Source: Flavobacteriales bacterium (GTDB taxonomy: Bacteria; Bacteroidota; Bacteroidia; Flavobacteriales_C; GCA-002722245). Taken from it: DNA of 64,000 bases. The notes under the pieces are model-generated. The model was not told where the DNA came from and ran no database searches. It saw nothing but the letters and a program-made list of their open reading frames with translations. The translations under genes were made by a program, and so were the position numbers. The stretch is from NCBI GenBank assembly GCA_023251075.1, contig JAHEZM010000002.1, positions 62,001 to 126,000 on the forward strand. Direction: 5' to 3'. Positions 50,967 through 60,385 of this stretch are shown piece after piece; the stretch's first letter is position 1; each line of letters starts with the position of its first letter.

Positions 50967-52808
50967 ATGTGCGGAATTGCAGGATATTTCTCGGTTAATA
51001 ACGTTTTTTCAAGGGATGAATTATCAGCAATGGCTGCTGCTATCGCCCATCGTGGTCCTGACGCAGAAGGTACATATTCTCATGGAAATGTTGGATTGGC
51101 TCACCGACGATTAAGCATCGTTGATTTGAATGTGCGCTCCAATCAACCCATGACTTCCCAGGATGGAAATTTCGTGATTTGCTATAATGGTGAGGTATAT
51201 AATTTTCAGGAATTGGCACTTAAACACCATCTCACTCTTCGTACTCATTCTGATACTGAAGTAATACTTGAATTGTTTGCAAAAATTGGCCCTTCTTGTG
51301 TGAATGAATTCAATGGAATGTTCGCTATTGCCCTCTATGATATTCAAAAAGAAACATTGCATATTTATCGCGATAGAATTGGAATTAAACCAATTTATTA
51401 TTTTTGGGATAAATCAAATTTCGCTTTTGCTTCTGATATAAAAGCACTGCTGTCGCTTAAATTTGTTGCGCAACAAAAGACTACTGATTTTGCTTCTGTT
51501 CAAGAGTTTCTACACTTGGGTTATATTCCACATCCACATACTATTTACCAAAATATTTTCAAGTTTGAAACAGGAACTCATCTTGAAATTAATAAAAATG
51601 GAATGCGTTTTAACAGGTATTGGAAAATGGAGGATCACATTAAACCCCGCACCATTACTAATAAAACTGAAGCAAAAAAGAACTTAAAACACTTGATTGA
51701 ATCATCGGTAAAGCGGCGATTGATTGCCGATGTTCCTTTTGGTACTTTTTTAAGCGGTGGTACCGATTCAACTATAGTTACTGCTGTTGCCCAAAGTTTA
51801 AGATCGGAGAAAGTAAATACTTTTTCCATCGGCTTTAAAGAAGCAAAATTTAACGAAGCAGAACATGCTAAAGCTGTTGCCAATCATTTAGGAACCAATC
51901 ACCATGAGTTTATTGTTTCTGAAAAAGATGCCATCGATTTATTTCCGCAGATTATAAAAACTTATGATGAGCCTTTTGCTGATTGTTCCAGTATTCCCAG
52001 TATGTTGGTGTCGAAGTTAGCGAGAGATCATGTGAAAATGGCACTCTCTGGTGATGGTGGTGATGAGCAGTTTTTAGGTTATGGTTTTTATACTTGGGCC
52101 AATCGTTTGAATAATCCATTGATTAAAACTTTTAGAGCTGCGATTTCTCCCACTTTAAAAATAATGGGCAATCGTTTTGAACGCGCATCTTACTTATTCA
52201 ATTATCCTGCTGACAGAAAGAAAAGTCATATTTTTTCGCAAGAACAATACTACTTTTCTACTTCCGAAATTGATCAATTAATTCTCCCTTCATTAAAAAG
52301 TAATCTTCGATTTAATGAAAATTTTAAATTAAATAGAATTTTATCTCCTGCTGAAGATCAAGCATACTTTGATTTGAATTATTATTTGCCAGATGATTTA
52401 TTGGTGAAGGTAGATAAGGCTTCTATGAAATATGGGTTGGAAGCCAGAACTCCATTGTTGGACCATACTATTGTAGAATATTCTTTGAATATCGATGAGC
52501 AATTAAAAGTAAAAGATGGTGTACAAAAATATTTGTTGAAAGAGGTGTTGTACGATTATGTTCCTAAAGAATTATTCAACCGTCCGAAATGGGGATTCAG
52601 TATTCCACTGAATCAATGGTTGAAAAAAGAATTGCGCGATTTAGTAGATCAATACACCAGCAAAGAAGTTATTGAGTCAGCCGGAATGCTCGATTATAAA
52701 AAGGTTGAAGAGTTGAAAAAGCAATACTTCGGAGGTAAAGATTTTTTATACAATAGAATATGGGCTATTGTACTTTTGCATAATTGGTATATCAATTCAA
52801 ATGAGTAA
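50967..52808 (+). CDS. asnB: Asparagine synthase, glutamine-hydrolysing (AsnB family), second copy
   Basis: Class II amidotransferase of 613 residues starting MCGIAGYF, so the catalytic Cys is at position 2. Glutaminase motifs are RGPDAEG, AHRRLSIVD and NGEVYNFQ; the synthetase part has FLSGGTDSTIVTA and SGDGGDEQFLGY, and the end has RPKWGFSIPL. It differs clearly from the copy at 18198. Glycan clusters often keep such a gene for amidation of uronic acids or of an amino acid substituent; here it lies between two GT2 genes and an SGNH hydrolase, which favours that view over housekeeping asparagine synthesis. Confidence 0.9.
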   Translation: MCGIAGYFSVNNVFSRDELSAMAAAIAHRGPDAEGTYSHGNVGLAHRRLSIVDLNVRSNQPMTSQDGNFVICYNGEVYNFQELALKHHLTLRTHSDTEVILELFAKIGPSCVNEFNGMFAIALYDIQKETLHIYRDRIGIKPIYYFWDKSNFAFASDIKALLSLKFVAQQKTTDFASVQEFLHLGYIPHPHTIYQNIFKFETGTHLEINKNGMRFNRYWKMEDHIKPRTITNKTEAKKNLKHLIESSVKRRLIADVPFGTFLSGGTDSTIVTAVAQSLRSEKVNTFSIGFKEAKFNEAEHAKAVANHLGTNHHEFIVSEKDAIDLFPQIIKTYDEPFADCSSIPSMLVSKLARDHVKMALSGDGGDEQFLGYGFYTWANRLNNPLIKTFRAAISPTLKIMGNRFERASYLFNYPADRKKSHIFSQEQYYFSTSEIDQLILPSLKSNLRFNENFKLNRILSPAEDQAYFDLNYYLPDDLLVKVDKASMKYGLEARTPLLDHTIVEYSLNIDEQLKVKDGVQKYLLKEVLYDYVPKELFNRPKWGFSIPLNQWLKKELRDLVDQYTSKEVIESAGMLDYKKVEELKKQYFGGKDFLYNRIWAIVLLHNWYINSNE

Positions 52809-52817
52809 TTTTTCTTT

Positions 52818-53972
52818 ATGAAGAAAAAGGTTCTCTTTATCTCTCTCTCTACTTTACTTTTTATTTTGTTGCTGGAAACAGCATGCAGGATAGGTGCCTA
52901 TTTTATTTATTCTCCTTGTCATACTTCTTTCTCTATACAGGCCCAGGGAATGTGGATTAACGATGATGAATTGATTTACGATTCCCGTCCGAATTATCTT
53001 TTTTACAATGAACTTGCGCGATTCAATGAAGATGCTTTGCGTGTTGATTTGAATGAAATTGAAATACCTGTAAAACAAAAAGGTGAGACTTGGATTTTAT
53101 TGATAGGAGGTTCTTCTATGTTAGGCAACGGTGCAAATCGCGATAACAATTGGAGAACTATTTCTCAACAAGAAGATCATGGAAAATCTACTTCTATTGA
53201 TGGCTATCTCGAACAAATACTCAATAAAAAAGAAAAAGGAAAGTACCGTGTTTTCAATGCTGCTGTGGCTGGTTATAAAGCATGGCAAGCTTTTGAAAAA
53301 GCAAAACGATTGATGAATAAATATTCTTTCGATTGGGTGATTTCAATGGACGGAATGAATGAACCTAAAATTTTGAGTTCTCGGCAAAGTGTGAAGTCTT
53401 TCACCAAAGAAGAATGGTCGCAACACATTACTCAAAATCCACCTCTTGCTACACAGATTTCATGGATGAAAAATTCTGCTTTGGTTTATTCTGCTTTTAA
53501 ATGGAAATATGAAAAGAATGAAGAGGAGTTAAAAGAAACAGAAGCAAATCATCGCAATTCTTTTATTCAAAAATGTATCAATACAAGAGGTGAAACGAAA
53601 TATTTAAAAGATAATCAAAACAGTCAATATGCAGCTTTATCTTTTTTCAAAACAATAGAGGAGGAGGATCAACACTTTACCAATAAGAAAATAAAACATT
53701 TGCACTTTATTCAACCTCATTTAAGTTTGCGAAACAAACTGAAAGCAGATTCTCTGGAGATTGCAGTGCTGGGTAATTTCTATAAAGTGCAAAAAGATAC
53801 AGCCAATTCTTTCATGAAAATAATTAGTGAATGGAAACCCTCTTCACCCACCATCATGAACTTAAATGAAATGCACGAACTTAATTTTTGGGTTTTTGTA
53901 GATTATTGTCATTTCACCAAAGAAGCAAATCATTATATCGCGAATAAAATGGCAGCATTGATTTTACGTTGA
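52818..53972 (+). CDS. SGNH/GDSL-type hydrolase, membrane-anchored
   Basis: Protein of 384 residues with an N-terminal TM (5-24), then an SGNH hydrolase-like domain facing the periplasm. The four blocks are recognisable: LLIGGSSMLGNGAN (nucleophile Ser99 or Ser100), NAAVAGYKAWQ (Gly), SMDGMNEPKI (Asn) and the C-terminal DYCHFTKEAN, with Asp362 and His365 as catalytic pair. Such proteins in polysaccharide loci add or remove acyl groups. It is the last gene of the cluster, 9 bases after asnB, and converges on the SpmAB-like gene with 3 bases between. Confidence 0.78.
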   Translation: MKKKVLFISLSTLLFILLLETACRIGAYFIYSPCHTSFSIQAQGMWINDDELIYDSRPNYLFYNELARFNEDALRVDLNEIEIPVKQKGETWILLIGGSSMLGNGANRDNNWRTISQQEDHGKSTSIDGYLEQILNKKEKGKYRVFNAAVAGYKAWQAFEKAKRLMNKYSFDWVISMDGMNEPKILSSRQSVKSFTKEEWSQHITQNPPLATQISWMKNSALVYSAFKWKYEKNEEELKETEANHRNSFIQKCINTRGETKYLKDNQNSQYAALSFFKTIEEEDQHFTNKKIKHLHFIQPHLSLRNKLKADSLEIAVLGNFYKVQKDTANSFMKIISEWKPSSPTIMNLNEMHELNFWVFVDYCHFTKEANHYIANKMAALILR

Positions 53973-53975
53973 AGC

Positions 53976-55277
53976 TTAGAAGTTGGGATAAAAAATGTAA
54001 GCCAGTAAAATAGCTACAATTGTTCCGATAAGATCAACTGCAAGGCCAGCACCCAATGCATAACGAGTTTTTTTAATTCCTACAGATCCGTAGTAAAGTG
54101 CTAAAACATAAAAGGTAGTTTCTGTTCCTCCCTGGATGGTAGAAACACAGTAGGAGGGAAAAGATTCAATCAATTCCCCTACACTATTTAAGGTCAAAGG
54201 ATTTTGTTTCATCGTTTCAACCATTAATCCTCTTGCACCACCACCACTTAAAGGTTTCATCAAAGCAGTGGGCATGGCTTCAACAAATTGCGTATCGCCT
54301 CCAAACAGAAGAACAACTTCCCTAATGCCATCATTAATGAATCCCAAGGCGCCACATTCCCTAAAAACACCAATGGCTACTAATAATCCAATTAAGTAAG
54401 GTATAATGCCAACAGCGGTTTGAAATCCGCCCTTCGCACCATCAATAAACGATTCATATACATTGCTCTTATTGAGCATCCCTAATCCGATAAAAAATAT
54501 AATAATTCCGAAAATAAAAACGTTGGCAATGATTTTTGATTGAAATTCCATCTGATCACTATCTAGCTTCATCATATACATGGTAAATCCTCCCACTAGT
54601 AGAATACTCCCCAATAGATAGGCTAAAATAACTTTGTCGAAAATATTTATCTTTTGAATTAACGATACGATGATGATGGATGCTAAACACGAACAAAATG
54701 TTGCAATTAATATAGGAAGAAATACATCAGTAGCCGATGCGTCAATCGTGGCTCCGGGGAAGGCCGCACTCTGTGTTTTAAAAGTGGTTGCCCTCAATGC
54801 TAAAATGGAAACTGGAATCAAAGTCATTCCCCCGGCATTAATCACCGTAAACATCAACATCGATTTACTGGCCGTTTCTTTTTCTGTATTTAATTCTTGT
54901 AATTCCTTCATTGCTTTTAATCCCATTGGGGTTGCCGCGTTATCAAGTCCTAACATGTTTGCTGAAAAGTTCATCATGATAGAGCCTACAGCAGGATGAT
55001 TTTTAGGTATTTCGGGAAATAATTTCGCAAAGAAAGGACTAAATAAACGTGTGATAATTTTAATTGCTCCTCCATTCTCTCCAATCTTCATGATGCCCAT
55101 CCAAAGGGTTAAAGCTCCCGCTAATCCTAATGAGATGGTGAAACCTAATTCTGTATTTTTAAATACGGCTCCTATAATATTGTTGAAGATTTCGTAATCG
55201 TGATAAACAGAAAAACGTACAGCAGCAATAATGAATGCTACCAAAAAGAAACCAATAAATACTACGTTTAATGCCAT
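53976..55277 (-). CDS. Fused SpmA/SpmB-type nucleoside-recognition membrane protein
   Basis: Inner-membrane protein of 433 residues with about ten TM segments. The N-terminal half matches the SpmA type (LTLWMGIMKIGENGGAI, FFAKLFPEIPKNHPAVG, MNFSANMLGLDNAATPMGL) and the C-terminal half the SpmB type (ESFIDGAKGGFQTAVGIIPY, PLSGGGARGLMVE, STIQGGTETTFYVLALYYGS). In Bacillus the two are separate proteins implicated in spore core dehydration; the fused form is widespread in non-sporulating Bacteroidota, where the role is unknown, perhaps transport. Confidence 0.85.
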   Translation of the reverse strand: MALNVVFIGFFLVAFIIAAVRFSVYHDYEIFNNIIGAVFKNTELGFTISLGLAGALTLWMGIMKIGENGGAIKIITRLFSPFFAKLFPEIPKNHPAVGSIMMNFSANMLGLDNAATPMGLKAMKELQELNTEKETASKSMLMFTVINAGGMTLIPVSILALRATTFKTQSAAFPGATIDASATDVFLPILIATFCSCLASIIIVSLIQKINIFDKVILAYLLGSILLVGGFTMYMMKLDSDQMEFQSKIIANVFIFGIIIFFIGLGMLNKSNVYESFIDGAKGGFQTAVGIIPYLIGLLVAIGVFRECGALGFINDGIREVVLLFGGDTQFVEAMPTALMKPLSGGGARGLMVETMKQNPLTLNSVGELIESFPSYCVSTIQGGTETTFYVLALYYGSVGIKKTRYALGAGLAVDLIGTIVAILLAYIFYPNF

Positions 55278-55416
55278 GAATGAAAAATAGAAAGTAAAAT
55301 AATAATAGAGAGGCGGGGAGAAGGAAAGTTGTTAACGGGGAGGTGTTATTGAGGCAAATATTCCACTGAATTTTTTCGTGCTCAATTTGTTTTGTGAGTG
55401 GGCGAATAACAAAATG

Positions 55417-55926
55417 TTAGCGAGTTTTTTCCTTTTTTTCTGAGTTGATCAGTTCCTTATATTTCTTCAAATTCAATTCAATTTGTTTGTAGTAGTTGGG
55501 ATCAAATTTTTCGTTTTTGTAAATAATACCTTCTACTAAATCAATATATCCTTTCACAAAAATATTGGCAATATTGAGTTGTATTTCCCCGTCTACAAAC
55601 CGCTCAATTTTATTGGCATTAAGAAGTTGAAAGGAATTTATTTTTGAATTTAATTCTGTTTTACAAAGGAGAGAACAGTGGTCGAGGAGTAGTTTCGACA
55701 TGCTTAAAACGATAATTTGATTTCCGTAAAATTTTCTTTGATGCCACCAGAAATCTAACCAAACATCCTGACCCGAAACCTGATCGGCTGTTTTATACAA
55801 AGGATTTTCAAAAAAGAAACCGCTTTCAATGATGCTCATCGCAGAATGACGATCGGTAACATGAATAAAATTCACATTTTTATCCAGATCTGAAAAAACA
55901 AACTCTTGTATAAATGGCTTTATCAT
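55417..55926 (-). CDS. Uncharacterised protein with possible ADP-ribosyltransferase-like N-terminus
   Basis: Not firmly recognised. The 169 residues open with VNFIHVTDRHSAMSIIESGF, a pattern reminiscent of ART-fold proteins in which a His-Val-Thr strand is followed by an I-x-x-x-G-F helix end. QDVWLDFWWHQRKFYGNQI is also present, then a Leu-rich strand and a basic helical C-terminus (KKYKELINSEKKEKTR). Catalytic residues cannot be assigned with confidence. It stands between an SpmAB-like gene (139 non-coding bases downstream, nothing seen) and a response-regulator gene 37 bases away. Confidence 0.55.
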   Translation of the reverse strand: MIKPFIQEFVFSDLDKNVNFIHVTDRHSAMSIIESGFFFENPLYKTADQVSGQDVWLDFWWHQRKFYGNQIIVLSMSKLLLDHCSLLCKTELNSKINSFQLLNANKIERFVDGEIQLNIANIFVKGYIDLVEGIIYKNEKFDPNYYKQIELNLKKYKELINSEKKEKTR

Positions 55927-55963
55927 TTTTATCAGTACGAATCAGCGCTTTAAAGGTTCTGAA

Positions 55964-57139
55964 TTACTTACTTAATGGCTGAGCATAACTTACAACGTCG
56001 GCTGCTGAAATAGTATTGCCACATAAGATAATTAATCTCTCCATTACGTTTCTGAATTCACGAATATTACCTGTCCAATTTATTTTTTGCAATTCCTTCA
56101 TGGCATCTTTATGAATGGTCTTTTTTACTGTTCCGTATTCTTCACAAATGCTGCTTACAAAATGCTCTGCTAACAATGGAACGTCTTCTATTCTATCGTT
56201 TAAAGATGGGTTTTGAATTACAATTACACTCAATCGATGATATAAATCTTCACGGAAATTACCTGCTTCAATTTCTTTTTTCAAATCTTTGTTGGTAGCA
56301 GCAATAATACGAACATCAACGCTTATTTCTTTTTCACCACCTACCCTTGTAATTTTATTTTCTTGTAATGCACGCAATACTTTGGCTTGTGCCGACAAAC
56401 TCATGTCACCTATTTCATCCAAGAATAAAGTTCCACCAATAGCTTGTTCAAATTTTCCAATTCTTTGTTTAATAGCAGAAGTAAATGCTCCTTTTTCATG
56501 ACCGAATAATTCGCTTTCTATTAACTCTGAAGGAATAGCTGCACAATTTACTTCAATCAATTCAGCGTTGGCTCTGTTGCTTTTGCCGTGGATTTGACGG
56601 GCCACTAACTCTTTTCCTGAACCATTGCCTCCAGTTACCAATACACGTGCATCAGTAGGAGCAACTTTATTGATCATCTCTAATACTTTTTGAATCGCTT
56701 CCGATTCGCCAATGATATCTGCAGTTTTTGATTTGCTTAATTTTTTCTTCAGCACTTTAGCTTCTTTCACCAATTCCGTTCTATCCATTGCATTGCGAAT
56801 GGTGATCAATAGTCGGTTTAAGTCGAGTGGTTTTGCGATATAATCAAATGCACCTTTTTTCAATGCATCAACAGCAACATCAATAGTTCCGTGTCCGGAA
56901 ATCATAATTACAGAGGGCTCGTGTTCCAACTTCATGATATTATCGAGTACTTCCATGCCATCCATCTTAGGCATTTTAATATCGCATAATACCACATCGT
57001 ATTTTTCTTTTTGCGCCATCTCTAAACCGGCTGCTCCATCTGGCGCTTCATCTACTTGAAATTTTTCGTACTCTAATATTTCTCTTAATGTACTTCTGAT
57101 TGGTTTCTCGTCGTCGATCACTAAAATTTTTGCAGCCAT
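55964..57139 (-). CDS. Sigma-54-type response regulator lacking a DNA-binding domain
   Basis: NtrC-family protein of 391 residues. The receiver domain (1-115) has the phosphoacceptor Asp53 in CDIKMPKMDG and a Lys in IAKPLD. The AAA+ domain has Walker A GGNGSGKE (170-177), a variant of GESGTGKE, the sigma-54 contact loop GAFTSA (217-222) in place of GAFTGA, and GGTLFLDEIGDMSL. The protein ends soon after the NIREFRNVMERL segment, so the usual Fis-type HTH of about 50-70 residues is absent. It may act from solution or by partner binding. No sensor kinase gene is nearby. The next gene upstream encodes Ppx/GppA, 25 bases away. Confidence 0.85.
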   Translation of the reverse strand: MAAKILVIDDEKPIRSTLREILEYEKFQVDEAPDGAAGLEMAQKEKYDVVLCDIKMPKMDGMEVLDNIMKLEHEPSVIMISGHGTIDVAVDALKKGAFDYIAKPLDLNRLLITIRNAMDRTELVKEAKVLKKKLSKSKTADIIGESEAIQKVLEMINKVAPTDARVLVTGGNGSGKELVARQIHGKSNRANAELIEVNCAAIPSELIESELFGHEKGAFTSAIKQRIGKFEQAIGGTLFLDEIGDMSLSAQAKVLRALQENKITRVGGEKEISVDVRIIAATNKDLKKEIEAGNFREDLYHRLSVIVIQNPSLNDRIEDVPLLAEHFVSSICEEYGTVKKTIHKDAMKELQKINWTGNIREFRNVMERLIILCGNTISAADVVSYAQPLSK

Positions 57140-57164
57140 GTGGTACTTGATTAAGAATTAAAAT

Positions 57165-58100
57165 TTACAGTTTGTTATGAGCTATTCGATTAAGTACTCC
57201 TTCTTTCAATGCGTATTTAGATAAATAGAGTTTTTTAATCTTCGCCTTAGTGAGTACCAGTTGCACAAGAATTGTTCCAATTACAATCATGTCAGTTCTC
57301 ATGAAGGAGAGTCCGGGCATTTCCATTCTTTCTTCGAAAGTAGAAGGTAAAAGTGTGTTGTGGATATTTTCAAATTCAGCAATTTCAATATTTTCAAAGG
57401 TAGATCGCTCATTAGGTGTTATACTGTTTTTCGCGCAAATCATTTCGTAAATAGAACTGAAAGCTCCCGCACATCCTATTAAATCTGAAGTCGGAAAATT
57501 TCTTAACGCTTGCCATAATGGCTGCATTTCCGAATCTAAATAGTGATCAATGGCTTCAGCTTCTTCTTTTTTCATTGGATTTGAAGGATTGAACTTGTAT
57601 AAAATACGAGCCATCCCCAAATTGAAACTTTTTCTCCAGAATATTTTTTCTTTATTGGCAATAATGAATTCATTGCTTCCACCGCCAATATCCATGATCA
57701 GTTTTAAATCTTGTTCCAGTGGATAGGCTAATTGCACACCATTGTATATTAATTCGGCTTCCTGATCTCCATCAATGATTGAAATTTGAATTCCTGTTTC
57801 TTTTTTAGCTACTTCAACAAATTCTTTTCCATTGGCAGCACCACGTAATGCGGAGGTTCCAAAGGCATGAATTTTATCTGCTCCGCGCTCCTCAATCAGT
57901 TCTTTCATGTCTCGCAAACACTGAATCCCTCGTTCAAAGGCCGATGGAATAATAGTATTATCATTGATTGATTTTTCCCCAATTTTAGAAGGGACCTGTG
58001 TGGTATAAATAATTTGATGGGTATTATTCGGAAAAAATTCAGCAATCAGTAGATTAAATGTGTTCGTTCCTAAATCTATGACTGCTATTTTTTTATTCAT
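57165..58100 (-). CDS. Ppx/GppA phosphatase family protein
   Basis: Cytoplasmic phosphohydrolase of 311 residues in the ASKHA superfamily; characterised members are exopolyphosphatases and pppGpp phosphatases. Motifs are VIDLGTNTFNLLIAEF at the start, GTSALRGAANG, LIMDIGGGSNEFI and a final RTDMIVIGTILV. It is at the short end of the family and lacks the C-terminal HD-like domain of the E. coli enzymes. The stop is 25 bases from the regulator gene downstream, and its start overlaps the permease gene stop by 1 base. Confidence 0.9.
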   Translation of the reverse strand: MNKKIAVIDLGTNTFNLLIAEFFPNNTHQIIYTTQVPSKIGEKSINDNTIIPSAFERGIQCLRDMKELIEERGADKIHAFGTSALRGAANGKEFVEVAKKETGIQISIIDGDQEAELIYNGVQLAYPLEQDLKLIMDIGGGSNEFIIANKEKIFWRKSFNLGMARILYKFNPSNPMKKEEAEAIDHYLDSEMQPLWQALRNFPTSDLIGCAGAFSSIYEMICAKNSITPNERSTFENIEIAEFENIHNTLLPSTFEERMEMPGLSFMRTDMIVIGTILVQLVLTKAKIKKLYLSKYALKEGVLNRIAHNKL

Positions 58101-59449
58101 CAGCTCTTATACTTCAACCATTTAAAAATGGTTTTATAACTTGCTTTCTGACCATACATTAATATTCCCGTTCTATAAATTTTTGCAGCCATTTTTGTTG
58201 CAAAAACAAAAGAAACGTATAGTAAAATCAAGGCTGTTAGAACTTCCCACCATTGTGTACTTAAATCCATAAACGGCAATCTGGCCAACATAACAATAGG
58301 GGAGGTGAGTGGAATTAAACTCGACCAAAATGCTAAATCACCATTAGGGTTTTCGTAAATATTGGTGGCAATGATGATTCCGGCAATAATGGGCAATGTT
58401 ACGGGTAGCGCAAATTGCTGTGTTTCTGTTTCTGCATCAACCGCCGAACCTATGATAGCGTAAAATGCCGAATACAATAAATATCCTCCCAAAAAGAAAA
58501 GAGGAAAGAATAAAATCATTTTCGGTACTAAATTTTTTAATTCTTCTAAAAACTCTATAATCTCTTGATCTGAAACTGATTTTTCTTCCACTTGCTGAGT
58601 CATTACAACTTCGTTGTCCATATTCTTTTGTCCCTGACTTTGTAGTGTTGCTACTTGCTCATGAGCTTTTTGTATAGTGGCCGTAACAAAATAATTTTTA
58701 GCACTTACAAAAAGCGTAAACATTACTATTATTAAGATTATAAATTGCGTTAAGCCAGCCATTGCTACACCAATGATTTTACCATACAGTAATTGTAGTG
58801 GTTTTACCGATGAAATGATGATTTCTACAATGCGATTTGTTTTTTCTTCCATGATGCCGCGCATTACCTGTACACCATAGAGCATAATTAAAATATACAT
58901 CAGCATACCCGCCACTATACCCGAAAATATTTTTACTTCCAATGAAAGATCTTCGGTGTGAAAATTGACTTTTATTTCTTTTAAAAATTTATCTAAGGCA
59001 ACAAGATTTAAATTCGATACATCATGCACTGCCCATTTGATGCGAATATCCTGTAAGTCTTTTTTAAGTTTTGTAACGGTATTTAGTCCGGGATGATTTT
59101 TGTGAAATAGATCAACTCCTCCAATTTCCATGAAATTTGCTTTTAATAAAACAACCACAGTGTCGTCTGAATGCCTGAATTTATCAATGGCTTCGTTGTG
59201 ATTTTTATCCTGATAATGATGTAAATAAACTACATGATCTGAATTGTAGTAATCTAAATGTTGTCCAATGCTATGCGTATAATCCACTACTTCAACATAA
59301 ATAGTTTTGAAATTATTTTGTTTGATCAATAGTGGAATAATAAAAGTTGACGCAATTAATAAAGGGCCTAAAATTGACATGATAATGAACGATGGTTTTC
59401 TCACTCTTGTCCAGTATTCACGCCATATGATCAATTGAGTTTTACCCAT
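58100..59449 (-). CDS. ABC transporter permease (ABC-2/NatB type)
   Basis: Inner-membrane subunit of 449 residues: one TM near residues 22-42, a long extracytoplasmic region to about 170, then five or six TM segments, as in NatB-type permeases. Characteristic sequences are REYWTRVRKPSFIIMSILGP at the start and MEEKTNRIVEIIISSVKPLQLLYGKIIGVA in the coupling region. An internal Gln/Glu-rich loop (about 285-310) is inserted between TM segments. It overlaps the ATP-binding gene by 8 bases and forms the exporter with it; the substrate (Na+, peptide or drug) is unknown. Confidence 0.9.
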   Translation of the reverse strand: MGKTQLIIWREYWTRVRKPSFIIMSILGPLLIASTFIIPLLIKQNNFKTIYVEVVDYTHSIGQHLDYYNSDHVVYLHHYQDKNHNEAIDKFRHSDDTVVVLLKANFMEIGGVDLFHKNHPGLNTVTKLKKDLQDIRIKWAVHDVSNLNLVALDKFLKEIKVNFHTEDLSLEVKIFSGIVAGMLMYILIMLYGVQVMRGIMEEKTNRIVEIIISSVKPLQLLYGKIIGVAMAGLTQFIILIIVMFTLFVSAKNYFVTATIQKAHEQVATLQSQGQKNMDNEVVMTQQVEEKSVSDQEIIEFLEELKNLVPKMILFFPLFFLGGYLLYSAFYAIIGSAVDAETETQQFALPVTLPIIAGIIIATNIYENPNGDLAFWSSLIPLTSPIVMLARLPFMDLSTQWWEVLTALILLYVSFVFATKMAAKIYRTGILMYGQKASYKTIFKWLKYKS

Positions 59450-60356
59450 TTATTTCTCGTACTTTTTGAATGAAAATATCGTTGATGCTAGGTATTACTT
59501 CACTCACGCTTTTAATTTTAACAGCAGGAATTAAAGCCGCTAATAAATCATTGATAGATTGATTTTCAACACAACTCACAATTGCCTTCATGTTGTCTTT
59601 GTCTCCTTCGTGTTTAATCAATTTATAACCAGCCCATAATGCAGTTGAAAAGGAAATCATATTGCCTTCAAAATTGATTTCGTAGTGATTTGTTTTGTGT
59701 TTGTTTTTGATGGTTTCAACTCTTCCTTCCAATATTTTTTTCGATCGGTTGATCAATGCAATTTTATCACACATTTCTTCCACCGATTTCATATTGTGTG
59801 TAGAAAAAATGATGGTTGCTCCATTTTTTCTCAATTGTAAAATTTCATTTTTAATTAGCTCCGCATTGATAGGATCGAAGCCACTAAATGGCTCATCCAA
59901 TATCAATAATTTAGGTTCGTGAATAACTGTTACAATAAATTGTACTTTCTGCTGCATCCCTTTGGAAAGGTCTTCTACTTTTCTATTCCACCACGCACTA
60001 ATCTCAAATTTTTCAAACCATTGATTTATTCTCCTTTTCGCTTCGTGTTTATCTAAACCTTTTAATTGCGCCAGGTACATAACTTGTTCGCCTACTTTCA
60101 TTTTGCGGTACAAACCTCGCTCTTCAGGTAAATAACCAATCATTTCAACATGCCTTCTTTCTAAAGGCTGATCATTAAAAAGAATTTTTCCTGAATCAGG
60201 AGCAGTGATTTGATTGATGATACGGATTAAAGAAGTTTTACCGGCACCGTTCGGACCCAATAAACCGAAAATACATTTTTCGGGTACATACAAACTAACA
60301 TCGCTCAATGCTTGGTAATCGCCGTAATACTTGTTTATGTTTTCAATGCTAAGCAT
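59442..60356 (-). CDS. ABC transporter ATP-binding protein
   Basis: Nucleotide-binding subunit of 304 residues paired with the ABC-2 permease. Walker A is GPNGAGKTSLIRIINQ (about 34-49), the signature DLSKGMQQKVQFI, Walker B LLILDEPFSGFDP, and the switch His is in FSTHNMKSVEEM. The C-terminal 90 residues form the extra domain seen in NatA-type subunits. It starts 29 bases from the dnaJ stop. Confidence 0.94.
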   Translation of the reverse strand: MLSIENINKYYGDYQALSDVSLYVPEKCIFGLLGPNGAGKTSLIRIINQITAPDSGKILFNDQPLERRHVEMIGYLPEERGLYRKMKVGEQVMYLAQLKGLDKHEAKRRINQWFEKFEISAWWNRKVEDLSKGMQQKVQFIVTVIHEPKLLILDEPFSGFDPINAELIKNEILQLRKNGATIIFSTHNMKSVEEMCDKIALINRSKKILEGRVETIKNKHKTNHYEINFEGNMISFSTALWAGYKLIKHEGDKDNMKAIVSCVENQSINDLLAALIPAVKIKSVSEVIPSINDIFIQKVREING

Positions 60357-60385
60357 TAATGCTAATGTAAAAAATTAGAAGGGTT

